The translations under genes and the position numbers were made by a program. From assembly GCF_000934765.1 (NCBI RefSeq), contig NZ_JYNN01000017.1:1-62882 (forward strand): 62,882 nucleotides of DNA. Reading direction: 5' to 3'. The notes under the pieces were generated by a model. It did not search any database and was not told the origin of the DNA. It saw only the letters and a program-made list of their open reading frames with translations. Source of the stretch: Thiomicrospira microaerophila. Its GTDB lineage: Bacteria; Pseudomonadota; Gammaproteobacteria; Thiomicrospirales; Thiomicrospiraceae. Below, piece after piece: positions 37,942 to 47,169 of the stretch (positions are counted from its first letter, which is position 1; every line of letters begins with the position of its first letter).

Positions 37942-38559
37942 TTAAAACGGCACATCATCATCGTCAAAATCGTTTGGCTGGTAAGCTGGGCGTTGTTGTG
38001 GTGCGGCTTGTTGCGGTTGTTGTGGCGGGCGCTGCGGGGTTTGTTGAGCACCACCAGCCATCGGAGGCTGGGCATAGCCACCCATCGCGGCTTTTGCTGG
38101 ACGTTGCGCGGCGGGTGCAGGCTGGCCGTAACCGCCATCATAACTTTGATCAAAACCGACATCGCCGCCTTGACCGTAGCCTTGCCCAGCTTGTCCGCCG
38201 CCTTGGTTGCCACTGCGTCCGCCTAGCATTTGCATGGTACCACTCACGTCGATTACCACTTCAGTGGAATACTTATCTTGCCCCGTTGCTTGGTCTTGCC
38301 ATTTGCGGGTTTGCAATTTACCTTCTAAATAAACCTGTGAACCCTTGGTTAAATATTGCTGTGCAATTTCAGCTAGCTTGCCAAAAATCACCACACGATG
38401 CCACTCAGTACGTTCTTGGCGCTCACCCGTCGCACGGTCATTCCACTGTTCGCTAGTGGCGACACTTAAATTAGCAATCGCGTTACCATTTGCCGCATAA
38501 CGCACTTCCGGATCGCGCCCAAGGGTGCCTACTAAAATTACTTTGTTTACTCCGCGCAT
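37942..38559 (-). CDS. ssb: Single-stranded DNA-binding protein
   Basis: A 205-aa SSB. The OB fold begins [20 protein letters not shown] and contains [12 protein letters not shown] and [15 protein letters not shown] long G/Q/P-rich linker (about residues 115-195) leads to the acidic tip DFDDDDVPF that docks partner proteins. It binds ssDNA as a tetramer in replication and repair. It follows the MFS gene by 3 bp and may be read with it. Its terminator is the right-hand attachment site of the island, which shows that the island landed without damaging ssb. Confidence 0.97.
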   Translation of the reverse strand: MRGVNKVILVGTLGRDPEVRYAANGNAIANLSVATSEQWNDRATGERQERTEWHRVVIFGKLAEIAQQYLTKGSQVYLEGKLQTRKWQDQATGQDKYSTEVVIDVSGTMQMLGGRSGNQGGGQAGQGYGQGGDVGFDQSYDGGYGQPAPAAQRPAKAAMGGYAQPPMAGGAQQTPQRPPQQPQQAAPQQRPAYQPNDFDDDDVPF

Positions 38560-38562
38560 AAT

Positions 38563-39957
38563 TTACTCTCTCGTTTTAGCTTTTTGAAAATAATCGATAA
38601 GGGCTTCTTCACTAACCCGTTTTCGGTCAATTTTAAAATAGGCCTTTTGTTCTTCCGCAATCACGACCGCTTCAAACACACCCTCATATTGACACATACG
38701 ATGTTGCAACTGCTCTATCTCACTTGGATTTACTTCGCCCACTGTAACCGAAGCAATACTCCAAGGATTAGGTTTTTGCATGGTTGAGGCTAATGCAAAC
38801 CAAATAAACCCAATAATCACCGTAAAGGCAAACACGCCATCATAACCATAATACTGGTAGCACAGGCCGCCGACCGCGCCGCCGACCGCCGCGCCCATAA
38901 ACTGGCTACTGGAATAGACGCCCGATGCGGTGCCCTTTTTGTCAGCAGGTGATAGCTTGACCACCAAGGATGGCAAAGAGGCTTCTAATACATTAAACGC
39001 CGTGAAGAACAACAGCAACCAAAAAAACAACCAGACATAACTGGAGTGGAACTGGCTCATACCGAGCTGGGCAAGCGCAATCATTAAAATCGCACCCGCA
39101 AAAATCTGTTTCATCCGCCCTTTTGATTCGGCCTGAATAATCAAGGGCACCATTAATACAAAGGACAACAACATTACCGGCAGATAGATTTCCCAATGAC
39201 TTAAGGAGTCCATCCCCGCCTCATCACGCAACATAAACGGCACGGCAATAAACATCGCGGTGAGAATCGCATGCAAAATAAACACACCTACATCAAGACG
39301 CAACAATTGCGTGTTTTTCAACACCTCCGCCAACTGGCTCGGCACCGCTTGTGCTTCGCGCTGAAATTGCTGATTGCTAATCTCAGGCACGGCAAACACC
39401 ACTAGCAACATGCCTAAAATCGACAAGCCTGCAATCACCCAAAAAATGCCGCGCACGCCGATAAACTCCGCCAACAACGGGCCTGCGACTAAAGACAGCG
39501 TAAAGGACAAGCCAATCGTAATACCCACTATCGACATCGCGCGCAATCGATAAGGTTCGCGCACCAAATCGGACACACTGGCGGTCAATACCGCGGCAAC
39601 TGCACCGGCGCCTTGCACCGCACGCCCGAAAATCATCATTTCAATCGATTCGGCCATCGCACAAATAATCGATCCAATCAGAAAAACAAACAAGCCCAGC
39701 AAAATAAGCGGCTTACGCCCAAAACGATCCGACATCATGCCATAGGGTATTTGCAACAAGGCCTGGGTTAAACCATAGGCCCCGATCGCCAAACCGATTT
39801 GCAAACCAGTGATATTAGAAAATTCTTGCTCGGCAAACAAGGCGAACACCGGAAAAATCATAAATAAGCCGAGCATACGCGTTGAGAAAATGCCCGCAAT
39901 AGAAAACGTCGCGCGTCGCTCCAACGGATTCATCCGGCGCGATAAAACTTCAGACAT
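38563..39957 (-). CDS. MFS transporter with C-terminal YAM-like domain (YajR type)
   Basis: A 464-aa major facilitator with 12 expected membrane helices. The motif A loop is MSDRFGRKPL. NPLERRATFSIAGIFSTRMLGLFM at the start is typical of YajR. After the last helix, about 65 soluble residues (EQLQHRMCQYEGVFEAVVIAEEQKAYFKID...) form a ferredoxin-like domain as in E. coli YajR. The substrate of YajR is uncertain; a drug or metabolite efflux role is usual for the family. It is directly upstream of ssb in the same direction. Confidence 0.88.
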   Translation of the reverse strand: MSEVLSRRMNPLERRATFSIAGIFSTRMLGLFMIFPVFALFAEQEFSNITGLQIGLAIGAYGLTQALLQIPYGMMSDRFGRKPLILLGLFVFLIGSIICAMAESIEMMIFGRAVQGAGAVAAVLTASVSDLVREPYRLRAMSIVGITIGLSFTLSLVAGPLLAEFIGVRGIFWVIAGLSILGMLLVVFAVPEISNQQFQREAQAVPSQLAEVLKNTQLLRLDVGVFILHAILTAMFIAVPFMLRDEAGMDSLSHWEIYLPVMLLSFVLMVPLIIQAESKGRMKQIFAGAILMIALAQLGMSQFHSSYVWLFFWLLLFFTAFNVLEASLPSLVVKLSPADKKGTASGVYSSSQFMGAAVGGAVGGLCYQYYGYDGVFAFTVIIGFIWFALASTMQKPNPWSIASVTVGEVNPSEIEQLQHRMCQYEGVFEAVVIAEEQKAYFKIDRKRVSEEALIDYFQKAKTRE

Positions 39958-40038
39958 AATAACCCTTTTTGTTTAACATCCTGCGAACAGGGAGTAAAAT
40001 AAATATTTGCCGATTATACCATCTAAAGGCCAACACAA

Positions 40039-40713
40039 ATGAAAATCAAAACAATCGCAATCTTAGCTTTTAGCCTTACTTTACAACCAGGCCTGGTTGT
40101 GGCGCAGCATAAAATTCACTTTTCGATATCCGAACAAGCGATGGTAGAAAACGACAGGGTGATCGTTCAGTTTCAAGCGCAGTTTCAAGCCGATAACCCA
40201 CAAGCGGTGAGTACACATATTAATCAGACAATGCGTCAAGCCCTAAATCAGCTTAGTGCGCAAGAGCGCAAATGGGTGCAGACCGGCAATTACACGGTAC
40301 AACCGCAACAAAACCGCGCAGGTGAAATAACACACTGGCGAGGACACCAACAACTCACCCTGACTCTACCGATTAGCATCGATATCAGTGAACTGCTTTC
40401 TCGGCTACAAGCCTATCTTAGCTACCAATCGATGCAAGCCGATATCAGCCAACCCAAGCGCACCCAAGCCGAACAGGCATTAATGGAACAAGCGCTTGCT
40501 AGTTATCAACGCCAAGCGCAAACCATTGCCAAAAGCTTTAACCAGCAAGACTACCAGTTAGTTGAAACCCATATTCAAATCCAACAACCACCCCGCCACT
40601 TCGCCCAGCCGCGCATGACCCTCGCCAGCGCCGCGATGGACAGCGCGCCAGTAATTGAGCTGGGCGAAAAGATGATTCAAGTAACAATTAACGGCATATT
40701 GTTATTGGATTAG
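40039..40713 (+). CDS. Periplasmic SIMPL-domain (DUF541) protein
   Basis: A 224-aa secreted protein. The signal peptide MKIKTIAILAFSLTLQPGLVVAQ ends near AQ-HK. The mature part has the SIMPL/DUF541 pattern: repeated strand-helix units, with VQTGNYTVQPQQNRAGEITHWRGHQQLTLTLP as the conserved centre. SIMPL proteins form ring-like assemblies in the periplasm; their role is unclear. Palindrome copy 9 lies within the signal peptide and encodes QPGLV. It converges on the cryptochrome-like gene. Confidence 0.82.
   Translation: MKIKTIAILAFSLTLQPGLVVAQHKIHFSISEQAMVENDRVIVQFQAQFQADNPQAVSTHINQTMRQALNQLSAQERKWVQTGNYTVQPQQNRAGEITHWRGHQQLTLTLPISIDISELLSRLQAYLSYQSMQADISQPKRTQAEQALMEQALASYQRQAQTIAKSFNQQDYQLVETHIQIQQPPRHFAQPRMTLASAAMDSAPVIELGEKMIQVTINGILLLD
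40085..40098. repeat. Iterated palindrome copy 9 (SIMPL signal peptide)
   Basis: An exact AACCAGGCCTGGTT within an 18-bp palindrome (40083-40100). Read as QPGLV at the end of the signal peptide. Confidence 0.95.
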
Positions 40714-40751
40714 CTAAAGCCGCCCGCTTTTAGCGAATCATTGGCCAAGCA

Positions 40752-42281
40752 CTAACCAAGCTTTTGGCGCAAGTGCGCCATTTGCTTTTGAATCTGGTTT
40801 CGCTTTTCATCTGGCATGCGCTCAAGGTGTTTGACCTGCATACCTAAACGCGGATGACCGCGAAATACATCTTGATGACGTTCAATAAATCCCCAATATA
40901 GCGTGGTAAACGGGCAGGCCTGGTGACCTGTGGCTTCTTTTGGTTTATAACGACAGTTCTGACAATAACCCGACATTTTATTAATGTATTGCCCGCTGGC
41001 AATATAGGGTTTGCTTGCCATTAAACCGCCGTCGGCAAATTGGCTCATCCCCAATACATTTGGCAGCTCAACCCACTCTACCGCATCAACATACATCGCC
41101 AAATACCATTGATGCACTTGCTCAGGTTTAGCCTGCCATAACAGCGCAAATAGCCCGGTGACCATCAGCCGTTGAATATGATGACCATAGCCGTGCTGAA
41201 TCACCTGTCCAATCGCATCCTTTAAACAAGCCATATCCGTGTCACCTGTCCAGTAAAACGCCGGTAAATTCTGCTGCGCATCCAGCGCATTCCAATCTAA
41301 CCAATCGGGCATATACGACCAATAGAGCCCACGCACATATTCGCGCCACCCTAGTATCTGCCGAATAAAACCCTCAACCGCATTCAGCGGTGCCCGTCCT
41401 TGGTGATAGGCCTGTTCAGCCGCCGCAATCACTTCACGCGGGTTCAATAATTTTAAGTTCATCGCCGCTGAAACCAACGAATGATATAACCAGGCCTGGT
41501 TGGGCCACATGGCATCTTGGTAATCGCCAAATTTTTCTAGCCGATGCGCAATAAAATCGTCCAAGGCTTGCAAAGCTTGTTGACGCGTCACGGGCCAATC
41601 GAAATTTTCTAATTCCCCAGGATGCTTAGCAAAGGTTTCAGCCACCTGTTTTATTACTGTTTGGGTAATCTCGTCGGGCTCAAATCGCACGGGAACCGGC
41701 ACAGATTGCGGCCCGTCTTTGCCAAACGCTTGGCGATTATCCGCATCATAATTCCATTTTCCGCCCAGCGGTTTTTTTCCATCCATTAAGATGCCCGTGC
41801 GCTGGCGCAATGCCCGATACCAATACTCCATTGTCGGTTTTTTGCGCTCCGCCAGCCAAGCCTTGAACTCGCCGGGTTCAGCGATAAAATGCGTGTCTGG
41901 CAGAAGATTCAGCGGAACATTTGCCGCACGACAGGCCGTTTTTATTTGTTGAAGTACCCGAAAATCACCCGGCACCACCAACTCAACCGTTTGCACAGGA
42001 TGTGCTGCCAGAAACGCCGACAATGCCTGCTCAAAATGGCTAAATGGATGTTCGCCTAAAGTTTGGTAATCTACGGACCAGGCCTGGTCACGTTTGGCCT
42101 GTGCAAAATGTCGCATCGCGCTGAGAAACAACACAATCCGCTGCTTATGCGAGGGCACATGCGTTGATTCCTCGATTAATTCCGCCATCCAAATCACATC
42201 TTGAGCGGGGTCCAGCCCTTGCCAAATTGACGCGTCCTCATTGAGCTGATCACCTAGAATAATCGCTAATTTTCTAATCAT
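40752..42281 (-). CDS. Cryptochrome/photolyase-related protein (FeS-BCP type)
   Basis: A 509-aa member of the iron-sulfur bacterial cryptochrome/photolyase group, akin to Agrobacterium PhrB, a (6-4) photolyase. It begins IRKLAIILGDQLN, has the QWYLAMYVDAVEWVELPNVLGMSQFADGG flavin region, and cysteines in MACLKDAIG, GYCQNCRYKP and ACPF that would hold a 4Fe-4S cluster. It probably repairs (6-4) photoproducts in light. Its start overlaps the DUF2256 gene by 8 bp, and it is third in an operon with a classical photolyase. It carries palindrome copies 10 and 11. Confidence 0.93.
   Translation of the reverse strand: MIRKLAIILGDQLNEDASIWQGLDPAQDVIWMAELIEESTHVPSHKQRIVLFLSAMRHFAQAKRDQAWSVDYQTLGEHPFSHFEQALSAFLAAHPVQTVELVVPGDFRVLQQIKTACRAANVPLNLLPDTHFIAEPGEFKAWLAERKKPTMEYWYRALRQRTGILMDGKKPLGGKWNYDADNRQAFGKDGPQSVPVPVRFEPDEITQTVIKQVAETFAKHPGELENFDWPVTRQQALQALDDFIAHRLEKFGDYQDAMWPNQAWLYHSLVSAAMNLKLLNPREVIAAAEQAYHQGRAPLNAVEGFIRQILGWREYVRGLYWSYMPDWLDWNALDAQQNLPAFYWTGDTDMACLKDAIGQVIQHGYGHHIQRLMVTGLFALLWQAKPEQVHQWYLAMYVDAVEWVELPNVLGMSQFADGGLMASKPYIASGQYINKMSGYCQNCRYKPKEATGHQACPFTTLYWGFIERHQDVFRGHPRLGMQVKHLERMPDEKRNQIQKQMAHLRQKLG
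41488..41501. repeat. Iterated palindrome copy 10 (cryptochrome-like gene)
   Basis: An exact AACCAGGCCTGGTT, read as PNQAWLY on the minus strand. Confidence 0.95.
42076..42089. repeat. Iterated palindrome copy 11 (cryptochrome-like gene)
   Basis: GACCAGGCCTGGTC: the core with symmetric G/C outer bases, so still a perfect palindrome. Read as DQAWS on the minus strand. Confidence 0.92.
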
Positions 42282-42423
42282 GCTTTTTTCCTGTACGCCG
42301 ACAGCGTTCTGAACAATAGATCACCGTTACCCAATCTTTCGCCCATTTTTTGCGCCAAACAAACGGCCGCTGACAAACGGGGCAGATCTTCGTCGGCAAA
42401 TCGGATTTTTTTCGCATTTTCAT
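42274..42423 (-). CDS. DUF2256 zinc-ribbon protein
   Basis: A 49-aa ORF. KICPVCQRPFVWRKKWAKDW followed by VIYCSERCRR is the DUF2256 signature, with four cysteines (CxxC and CxxxC) for zinc. In other bacteria this small domain is found next to, or fused with, cryptochrome/photolyase-like proteins; its biochemical role is not established. Its ATG directly follows the stop of the photolyase gene (TAAATG), and its end overlaps the start of the FeS-type gene by 8 bp. It therefore lies between two photolyases in one coupled operon. Confidence 0.85.
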   Translation of the reverse strand: MKMRKKSDLPTKICPVCQRPFVWRKKWAKDWVTVIYCSERCRRTGKKHD

Positions 42424-43965
42424 TTAAAACAAACTCATTTGAGGATTATCGGCTTCAACCGGCCGGCTTGTTCGACCTCGACCAGATCGCAAACGACTGC
42501 CGTGTTTAACATACACCTGCTTGGCTTGGGCTTTTGCGCTGGGTTGTTTGCGTAACGCCGCCAGTTGTTGTTTTGCTTGGCGCGCCGCAGCCTCAATATC
42601 AACAATCGGTCTGGGGTAATCTCGGCCTAAAACCAAACCGGCTTGCGCCAACCACTCAGGGGCACAATCCCAAGGTGCATGAATCCAATCCGCATCCAAT
42701 CCCGCCAACTCGGGACACCATTGGCGAATAAACACCCCTTCTGAATCATGGTCTTGAGACTGTTTCACGGGATTGTAAACCCGCATCGCATTAATGCCCG
42801 TGGTACCCGATTGCATTTGCACCTGCGAATAATGAATGCCCGGCTCATAGTCAGTAAACAAGCTGGCTAACAAAGGGGCGGTTTGGCGCCAATCCAGCCA
42901 CAACTGATAGCTAGCAAAGCTCATCACCATCGCTCGCATCCGAAACGGTAGCCAACCGGTATGGCGTAAACAGCGCATACAGGCATCCACAATCGGCACA
43001 CCTGTTTGCCCGTCAAACCATGCCTTCAGATATTCGGGGTTAGCGTCAGCGCGTAGGTTTTCAGTGTCCGATTGCAAGCAAAGCCATTCTATTGAAGGCT
43101 GGGTTTCAAGCTTTTGCATAAAATGGCTTTGCCAGTGCAACCGCGAAATAAACGCACTCAGTGCACGTTGGTTTTTGTCGGTGACACGCCCGCGCGCCTG
43201 ATAAGCGGTTTGAATTACTTCACGAATAGATAAACTGCCCCATGCCAAATGCGGACTCAGGCGCGAACTGCTTTGGCGTGCGGCCAGCGGTTTGGCAATC
43301 TCATACAAATAGCGCGGTAACTGACGGTGCAAAAATGCCTGCAAACGCGCTAAGCCGAGCGAACGCCCTCCAGGCTGAATCTGCTCATTTTGCACCAGCG
43401 GTGCAGGCAGCAAACCCGCTAAATATTGTTCTAAAAATACAGGATTCAAGTGCGGTGTTTCAACCAGGCCTGGTTGTAAAACAGGGATAGGATAAAGCGG
43501 TTGGGTTAAAAAAGATTCGGCCATTGCCTGCCAATGATCACGATTGATAGCGCCACGCTGAATCGGCTGTTGTTGAAACTGAAACCAAGGGATATGATGC
43601 GACGTCAGCCAAGCGGCCAACGCGTTATCACGCTGGTAAGTCCACTGGTTTCCGGTTTCCTGGTGTGACCAGACCGCCTGAATGTCAAAAATTTGACGCA
43701 ACTCAGTGAACACACGAGACACCTCACCGATTGCAAACCACAGCCCCTGGCCTATCGCGCGTAAATCACGATCCAATTCAATCAAACAGTCGGCAATAAA
43801 TTGCCATTGGCGCAAACTGGCATCAGGTTGTTGCCAAAGCGCCGGTTCAAAAATATACACCGGCAACACCGCGCCCTTCTGCGCGGCATGCCAAAGCGCC
43901 GCATGATCGGCGGTGCGCAAATCACGCTTAAACCAGACCAACTGCACAGCAGGTTTTGGCATCAT
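42424..43965 (-). CDS. phr: Deoxyribodipyrimidine photolyase (cryptochrome/photolyase class I)
   Basis: A 513-aa flavoprotein. [18 protein letters not shown] is the antenna-domain signature. The FAD-binding half has [53 protein letters not shown] and [16 protein letters not shown]. It uses light to split cyclobutane pyrimidine dimers; a cryptochrome role is less likely from the close match to repair enzymes. ATG 43965 or 43962 follows GGGGAGAG. First gene of phr-DUF2256-cryptochrome. The basic C-terminal extension ([13 protein letters not shown]) is unusual. Palindrome copy 12 is read as QPGLV. Confidence 0.93.
   Translation of the reverse strand: MMPKPAVQLVWFKRDLRTADHAALWHAAQKGAVLPVYIFEPALWQQPDASLRQWQFIADCLIELDRDLRAIGQGLWFAIGEVSRVFTELRQIFDIQAVWSHQETGNQWTYQRDNALAAWLTSHHIPWFQFQQQPIQRGAINRDHWQAMAESFLTQPLYPIPVLQPGLVETPHLNPVFLEQYLAGLLPAPLVQNEQIQPGGRSLGLARLQAFLHRQLPRYLYEIAKPLAARQSSSRLSPHLAWGSLSIREVIQTAYQARGRVTDKNQRALSAFISRLHWQSHFMQKLETQPSIEWLCLQSDTENLRADANPEYLKAWFDGQTGVPIVDACMRCLRHTGWLPFRMRAMVMSFASYQLWLDWRQTAPLLASLFTDYEPGIHYSQVQMQSGTTGINAMRVYNPVKQSQDHDSEGVFIRQWCPELAGLDADWIHAPWDCAPEWLAQAGLVLGRDYPRPIVDIEAAARQAKQQLAALRKQPSAKAQAKQVYVKHGSRLRSGRGRTSRPVEADNPQMSLF
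43462..43475. repeat. Iterated palindrome copy 12 (phr)
   Basis: An exact AACCAGGCCTGGTT within a 16-bp palindrome. Read in the PGLV frame (LQPGLVE) on the minus strand. Confidence 0.95.
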
Positions 43966-44043
43966 CTCTCCCCATTAAACCAGTATTTAACAAGAAGAAA
44001 TTATACACACATTTATACAAAAACTTTACAAAAAACCGATCTT

Positions 44044-46395
44044 CTAACCATCAGTTGATTGCGTCGGCAAATAATTTGACAAAATCTGGCCTAACAATAC
44101 AAAATCCACCGGCTTAGTCAAATAATTATCCATCCCTGCCGCCAAGAAGCGTTCACGATCACCTTTAATCGCATTCGCTGTCAGTGCAATAATCGGCACA
44201 GGCGTCTGACCGCTCTGTGCCTCAAGTTGACGAATTTTTTGGGTAGCTTCAACGCCACTCATATTCGGCATATTTTCGTCCATCAAAATCGCATCATAAG
44301 GCTGAGCTTCAAACATTCTCACACCTTCCACACCGTCATTCGCGACATCAAACTCGATACCAATTTTTTTCAACACCACTTTCATCAACATTTGATTGGT
44401 TGGATTATCTTCCACTAACAACACCTTACCGCTCAATTTGGCCAGTGTTATTTTCTTTTCGCTCTTTTGCGCAACCGAGGGTGCGGCCTGAATTAATTTT
44501 GCAGGCACACTAAAAGCAAAACAACTGCCTTGGCCCAACTCACTCTCTAATTTCAACTCCCCACCCAACATCTCGACCAGACGCGTTGAGATACTCAAGC
44601 CCAGCCCTGTGCCGCCAAACTGGCGCGTAGTCGAGCTTTCCGCTTGCGAAAAGGCTTCAAATATCTTTGCTTGGTTCTCTTTGGCAATACCTATGCCCTG
44701 ATCCTTAACCTCACAATGTAAACGTTGCTGATCAAAATCATAATAAATCTTCAAACTGACCGCTTTGCCACTCGGCGTAAACTTCACCGCATTCGACAAG
44801 AAATTACTTAATACCTGCTTAATACGCAAGGGATCCGATTCAATTTTGCCTGGCAAATCAGACGCGATTTCTAAATTAAAACATAACTTTTTCTCTTCAC
44901 AACGCGCTTCAAACAAATGCGCTACCGAGCTAAGTTCTTGGCGCGGATCAAAACGATGAATATCGACCTCAAGTTTATTATTTTCAATCTTACTAAAATC
45001 AAGAATATCATTAATAATCCCCAACAGCGTTTGACCTGAATAATGCACCGTGCGCAAATAACGCAGCCGCTCTGGATCCATTTCTTTTTCCTTGAGCACC
45101 TCAATAAACCCTAAAATGGCATTCAATGGCGTGCGAATCTCATGCGACATATTCGCCAAAAACTCGCTTTTTGACTTCGCCGAATCCAACGCACGATCCT
45201 TTTCCTGTTCTAATCGCTGATTCAACGCCTGAATTTCGGTGATATCCGTTAGCGATACAATAAAACGATTAAACCGCGCTGACTTGGTGGCGCTCAAATG
45301 GAAGGTATGCACCTTGCCTTTACGCAAAATTTTAGCTCGATGGGTTTGATCAGGATGTTCAAGAATATACTCCACCCAGTTTTTATCCTCAAACTTATAA
45401 ACCAAGCCCTCTTCTTTAATAAAGGTGTCGCAAATGCATTTATACTGTTGCAAAAAGGCCGCAAGATCGGGGTAATGATCATAAAACGCAAAAAACCCGC
45501 CGCTCGCATCAATAATGGTCACCCCATCCGTCACCACCACAATATTTGATTGTGACTCCAACACATCCGATACATAAGCCTCGCTCGCTTCTAAATGCTG
45601 ATGCGCGCGACGCAATTGACGCGCTACCACATCAATACTCATTAGGCCAAGCAACATCACCAGCAATGTCAAACCAATCTGCCATTGGCGATACTGACGT
45701 TTCTCCGCCACCACCGCCTGCTCAACCTCTTGCAAACTTTGCGCATATAACTGGCGAAACCCATCAGCACTCACCAACAACTCCTCAAACAAAGGCTCAA
45801 GATGGCGCACATGCTGACGAATATCGATCATCACCTGTGTCAAACCGGATGCTTGCGAAGCCATAAACAGATCACGCTGATTCAATAACCCATCCAGCCC
45901 TTCAATTTCAACGAGCAAATCTGTCAAAGTTTTCAACAACGCGGCTTCCGTTTTAGGACAGCGTGAAGCCTGTTCGGCATTATAGTGATAAAAAATAGGT
46001 TCCGCCTCGACGAGCCCTTGCCCCAAGCGCCTTTGTAAAAACTGACCACCTTGCTGCAACACCAATAAATCCGCCTCTATAGCGGCTTTAGCCTGATAAA
46101 TATGCGCCAAACCTTGTTGACGTGTCAAAGGATGCTCAGAAATCGTCAAACGGTAAAACTGGGTTTCAATTAATTGAATAGCGTGCAGAATATTTTCGCT
46201 TAAATAACCTTGATAACGCGTATTTTGAGTTTGCTGATCCAGCCGCTCAATGGTCTTTCCAATACTGTAATTCAACAGCGCCTGTAAGCCAAAACCCACA
46301 ATAAACACCAAAAACAACCCAACTAAATAAATTTGCGAACTAGGCAACTGGCTAGGTTTTGAGTTCTCAGCTGTTTGAATCTGAAGACGAGACAT
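44044..46395 (-). CDS. Hybrid sensor histidine kinase
   Basis: A 783-aa membrane kinase. The first span is near residues 23-45 (IYLVGLFLVFIVGFGLQALL), a helical periplasmic sensor runs to about 235, and a second span follows (WQIGLTLLVMLLGLMSIDVVA). A PAS-like region comes next (VTDGVTIIDASGGFFAFYD). H418 lies in [16 protein letters not shown]. The ATPase domain has LSNFLSNAVKF, DQGIGI and GGTGLGLSI. The receiver domain carries D706 (DAILMDENMPNMSG). No response-regulator gene is adjacent. It contains no iterated palindrome. Confidence 0.93.
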   Translation of the reverse strand: MSRLQIQTAENSKPSQLPSSQIYLVGLFLVFIVGFGLQALLNYSIGKTIERLDQQTQNTRYQGYLSENILHAIQLIETQFYRLTISEHPLTRQQGLAHIYQAKAAIEADLLVLQQGGQFLQRRLGQGLVEAEPIFYHYNAEQASRCPKTEAALLKTLTDLLVEIEGLDGLLNQRDLFMASQASGLTQVMIDIRQHVRHLEPLFEELLVSADGFRQLYAQSLQEVEQAVVAEKRQYRQWQIGLTLLVMLLGLMSIDVVARQLRRAHQHLEASEAYVSDVLESQSNIVVVTDGVTIIDASGGFFAFYDHYPDLAAFLQQYKCICDTFIKEEGLVYKFEDKNWVEYILEHPDQTHRAKILRKGKVHTFHLSATKSARFNRFIVSLTDITEIQALNQRLEQEKDRALDSAKSKSEFLANMSHEIRTPLNAILGFIEVLKEKEMDPERLRYLRTVHYSGQTLLGIINDILDFSKIENNKLEVDIHRFDPRQELSSVAHLFEARCEEKKLCFNLEIASDLPGKIESDPLRIKQVLSNFLSNAVKFTPSGKAVSLKIYYDFDQQRLHCEVKDQGIGIAKENQAKIFEAFSQAESSTTRQFGGTGLGLSISTRLVEMLGGELKLESELGQGSCFAFSVPAKLIQAAPSVAQKSEKKITLAKLSGKVLLVEDNPTNQMLMKVVLKKIGIEFDVANDGVEGVRMFEAQPYDAILMDENMPNMSGVEATQKIRQLEAQSGQTPVPIIALTANAIKGDRERFLAAGMDNYLTKPVDFVLLGQILSNYLPTQSTDG

Positions 46396-46755
46396 AACTT
46401 AAACTACTTTAGTGTATTTAATGGACAGGATTACATTTTACCCAAAGCCATCTATACAAAACAGTTAATTTTTAGACACCCGAAGCGATTACCGGCAGGA
46501 CAAATGCATCTTAAACAAATAATGATCAACCTATTACAACCCAATATCGCGCTGATTTTTAATTGCGCAAAGTTTAGATCAAAAGGAGCCTGTCGGACTA
46601 AACCGGACGATTTCTAAACTTAATGGCCGTGACGCACAGCATGGGAACAACAAACGAAGTGTCCATATGTCAGGCCGTAAACGACGAAGTGGCGCGTCAA
46701 CCGCATAAAAAATACATGTTGAGGCTATGCTCAGAAAAGCGGGGCGATGGTTAGA
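46396..46755. other. Intergenic region between kinase and tRNA-Arg
   Basis: A 360-bp stretch with no convincing gene. It contains dispersed repeat copy B (46583-46620). A small minus-strand frame (46579-46785) runs into the tRNA and is not credible. Confidence 0.5.
46583..46620. repeat. Dispersed repeat, copy B
   Basis: Begins AAGGAGCCTGTCGGACTAAA and matches 14988-15025 at about 31 of 38 positions. Shorter relatives are seen at 1-12 (inverted) and 47170-47181. Its nature is unknown. Confidence 0.6.
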
Positions 46756-46830
46756 TGGTGCGCTTAGGAGGAATCGAACCTCCAACTAGGCCTCCGGAGG
46801 GCCTCGTGATATCCATTTCACTATAAGCGC
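46756..46830 (-). tRNA. tRNA-Arg (anticodon CCG)
   Basis: On the minus strand the acceptor stem GCGCTTA/TAAGCGC has 7 bp. The anticodon stem AGGCC/GGCCT closes the loop CTCCGGA, giving anticodon CCG (codon CGG). The T arm is GGAGG-TTCGATT-CCTCC. The 3' end ACCA is encoded, so CCA need not be added. The tRNA stands alone. Confidence 0.95.
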
Positions 46831-47169
46831 GTACTTTATTAAAGTGCCGATATTATAAGGGTTTGCGATGTTTTTTGTAAAAAATTTTAAATTTTTGCAC
46901 TTCGTGGTGACAAAAGGGTGACAAGGTGTGTGGCAGTTGAAGCGCCAAAAGCGCGATGATGGAACACTTTTTTCAATAATTCTATTCAGATCATGGTGCT
47001 ACCAAGCATAGATTTTTGCTCACTTAGTCTCCGGAGAGCGCACCATCCCCATATAGCTCGAATTTTTTGCGCATAACCTTCAACTTCAACATGCGTTTTT
47101 CAGTTATCGAGCAACCGCGAGCATTAAAAAAGAACGGTTAAACAACTTCAATGAGCTTAAAACAGGCTA
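46831..47169. other. Intergenic region upstream of tRNA-Arg
   Basis: A 339-bp stretch containing the tRNA promoter region and a GGTGACAAAAGGGTGACAAG direct repeat around 46905-46924. No gene or terminator is recognisable. Confidence 0.4.

Noticed and set aside
46579-46785. A 68-aa minus-strand frame
   Set aside because: It overlaps tRNA-Arg and a dispersed repeat, has no ribosome site and no recognisable domain.
46756-46830. tRNA-Arg as an integration site of an element
   Set aside because: No integrase gene is near and no repeat of the tRNA 3' end was found in the window; the island uses a different site.
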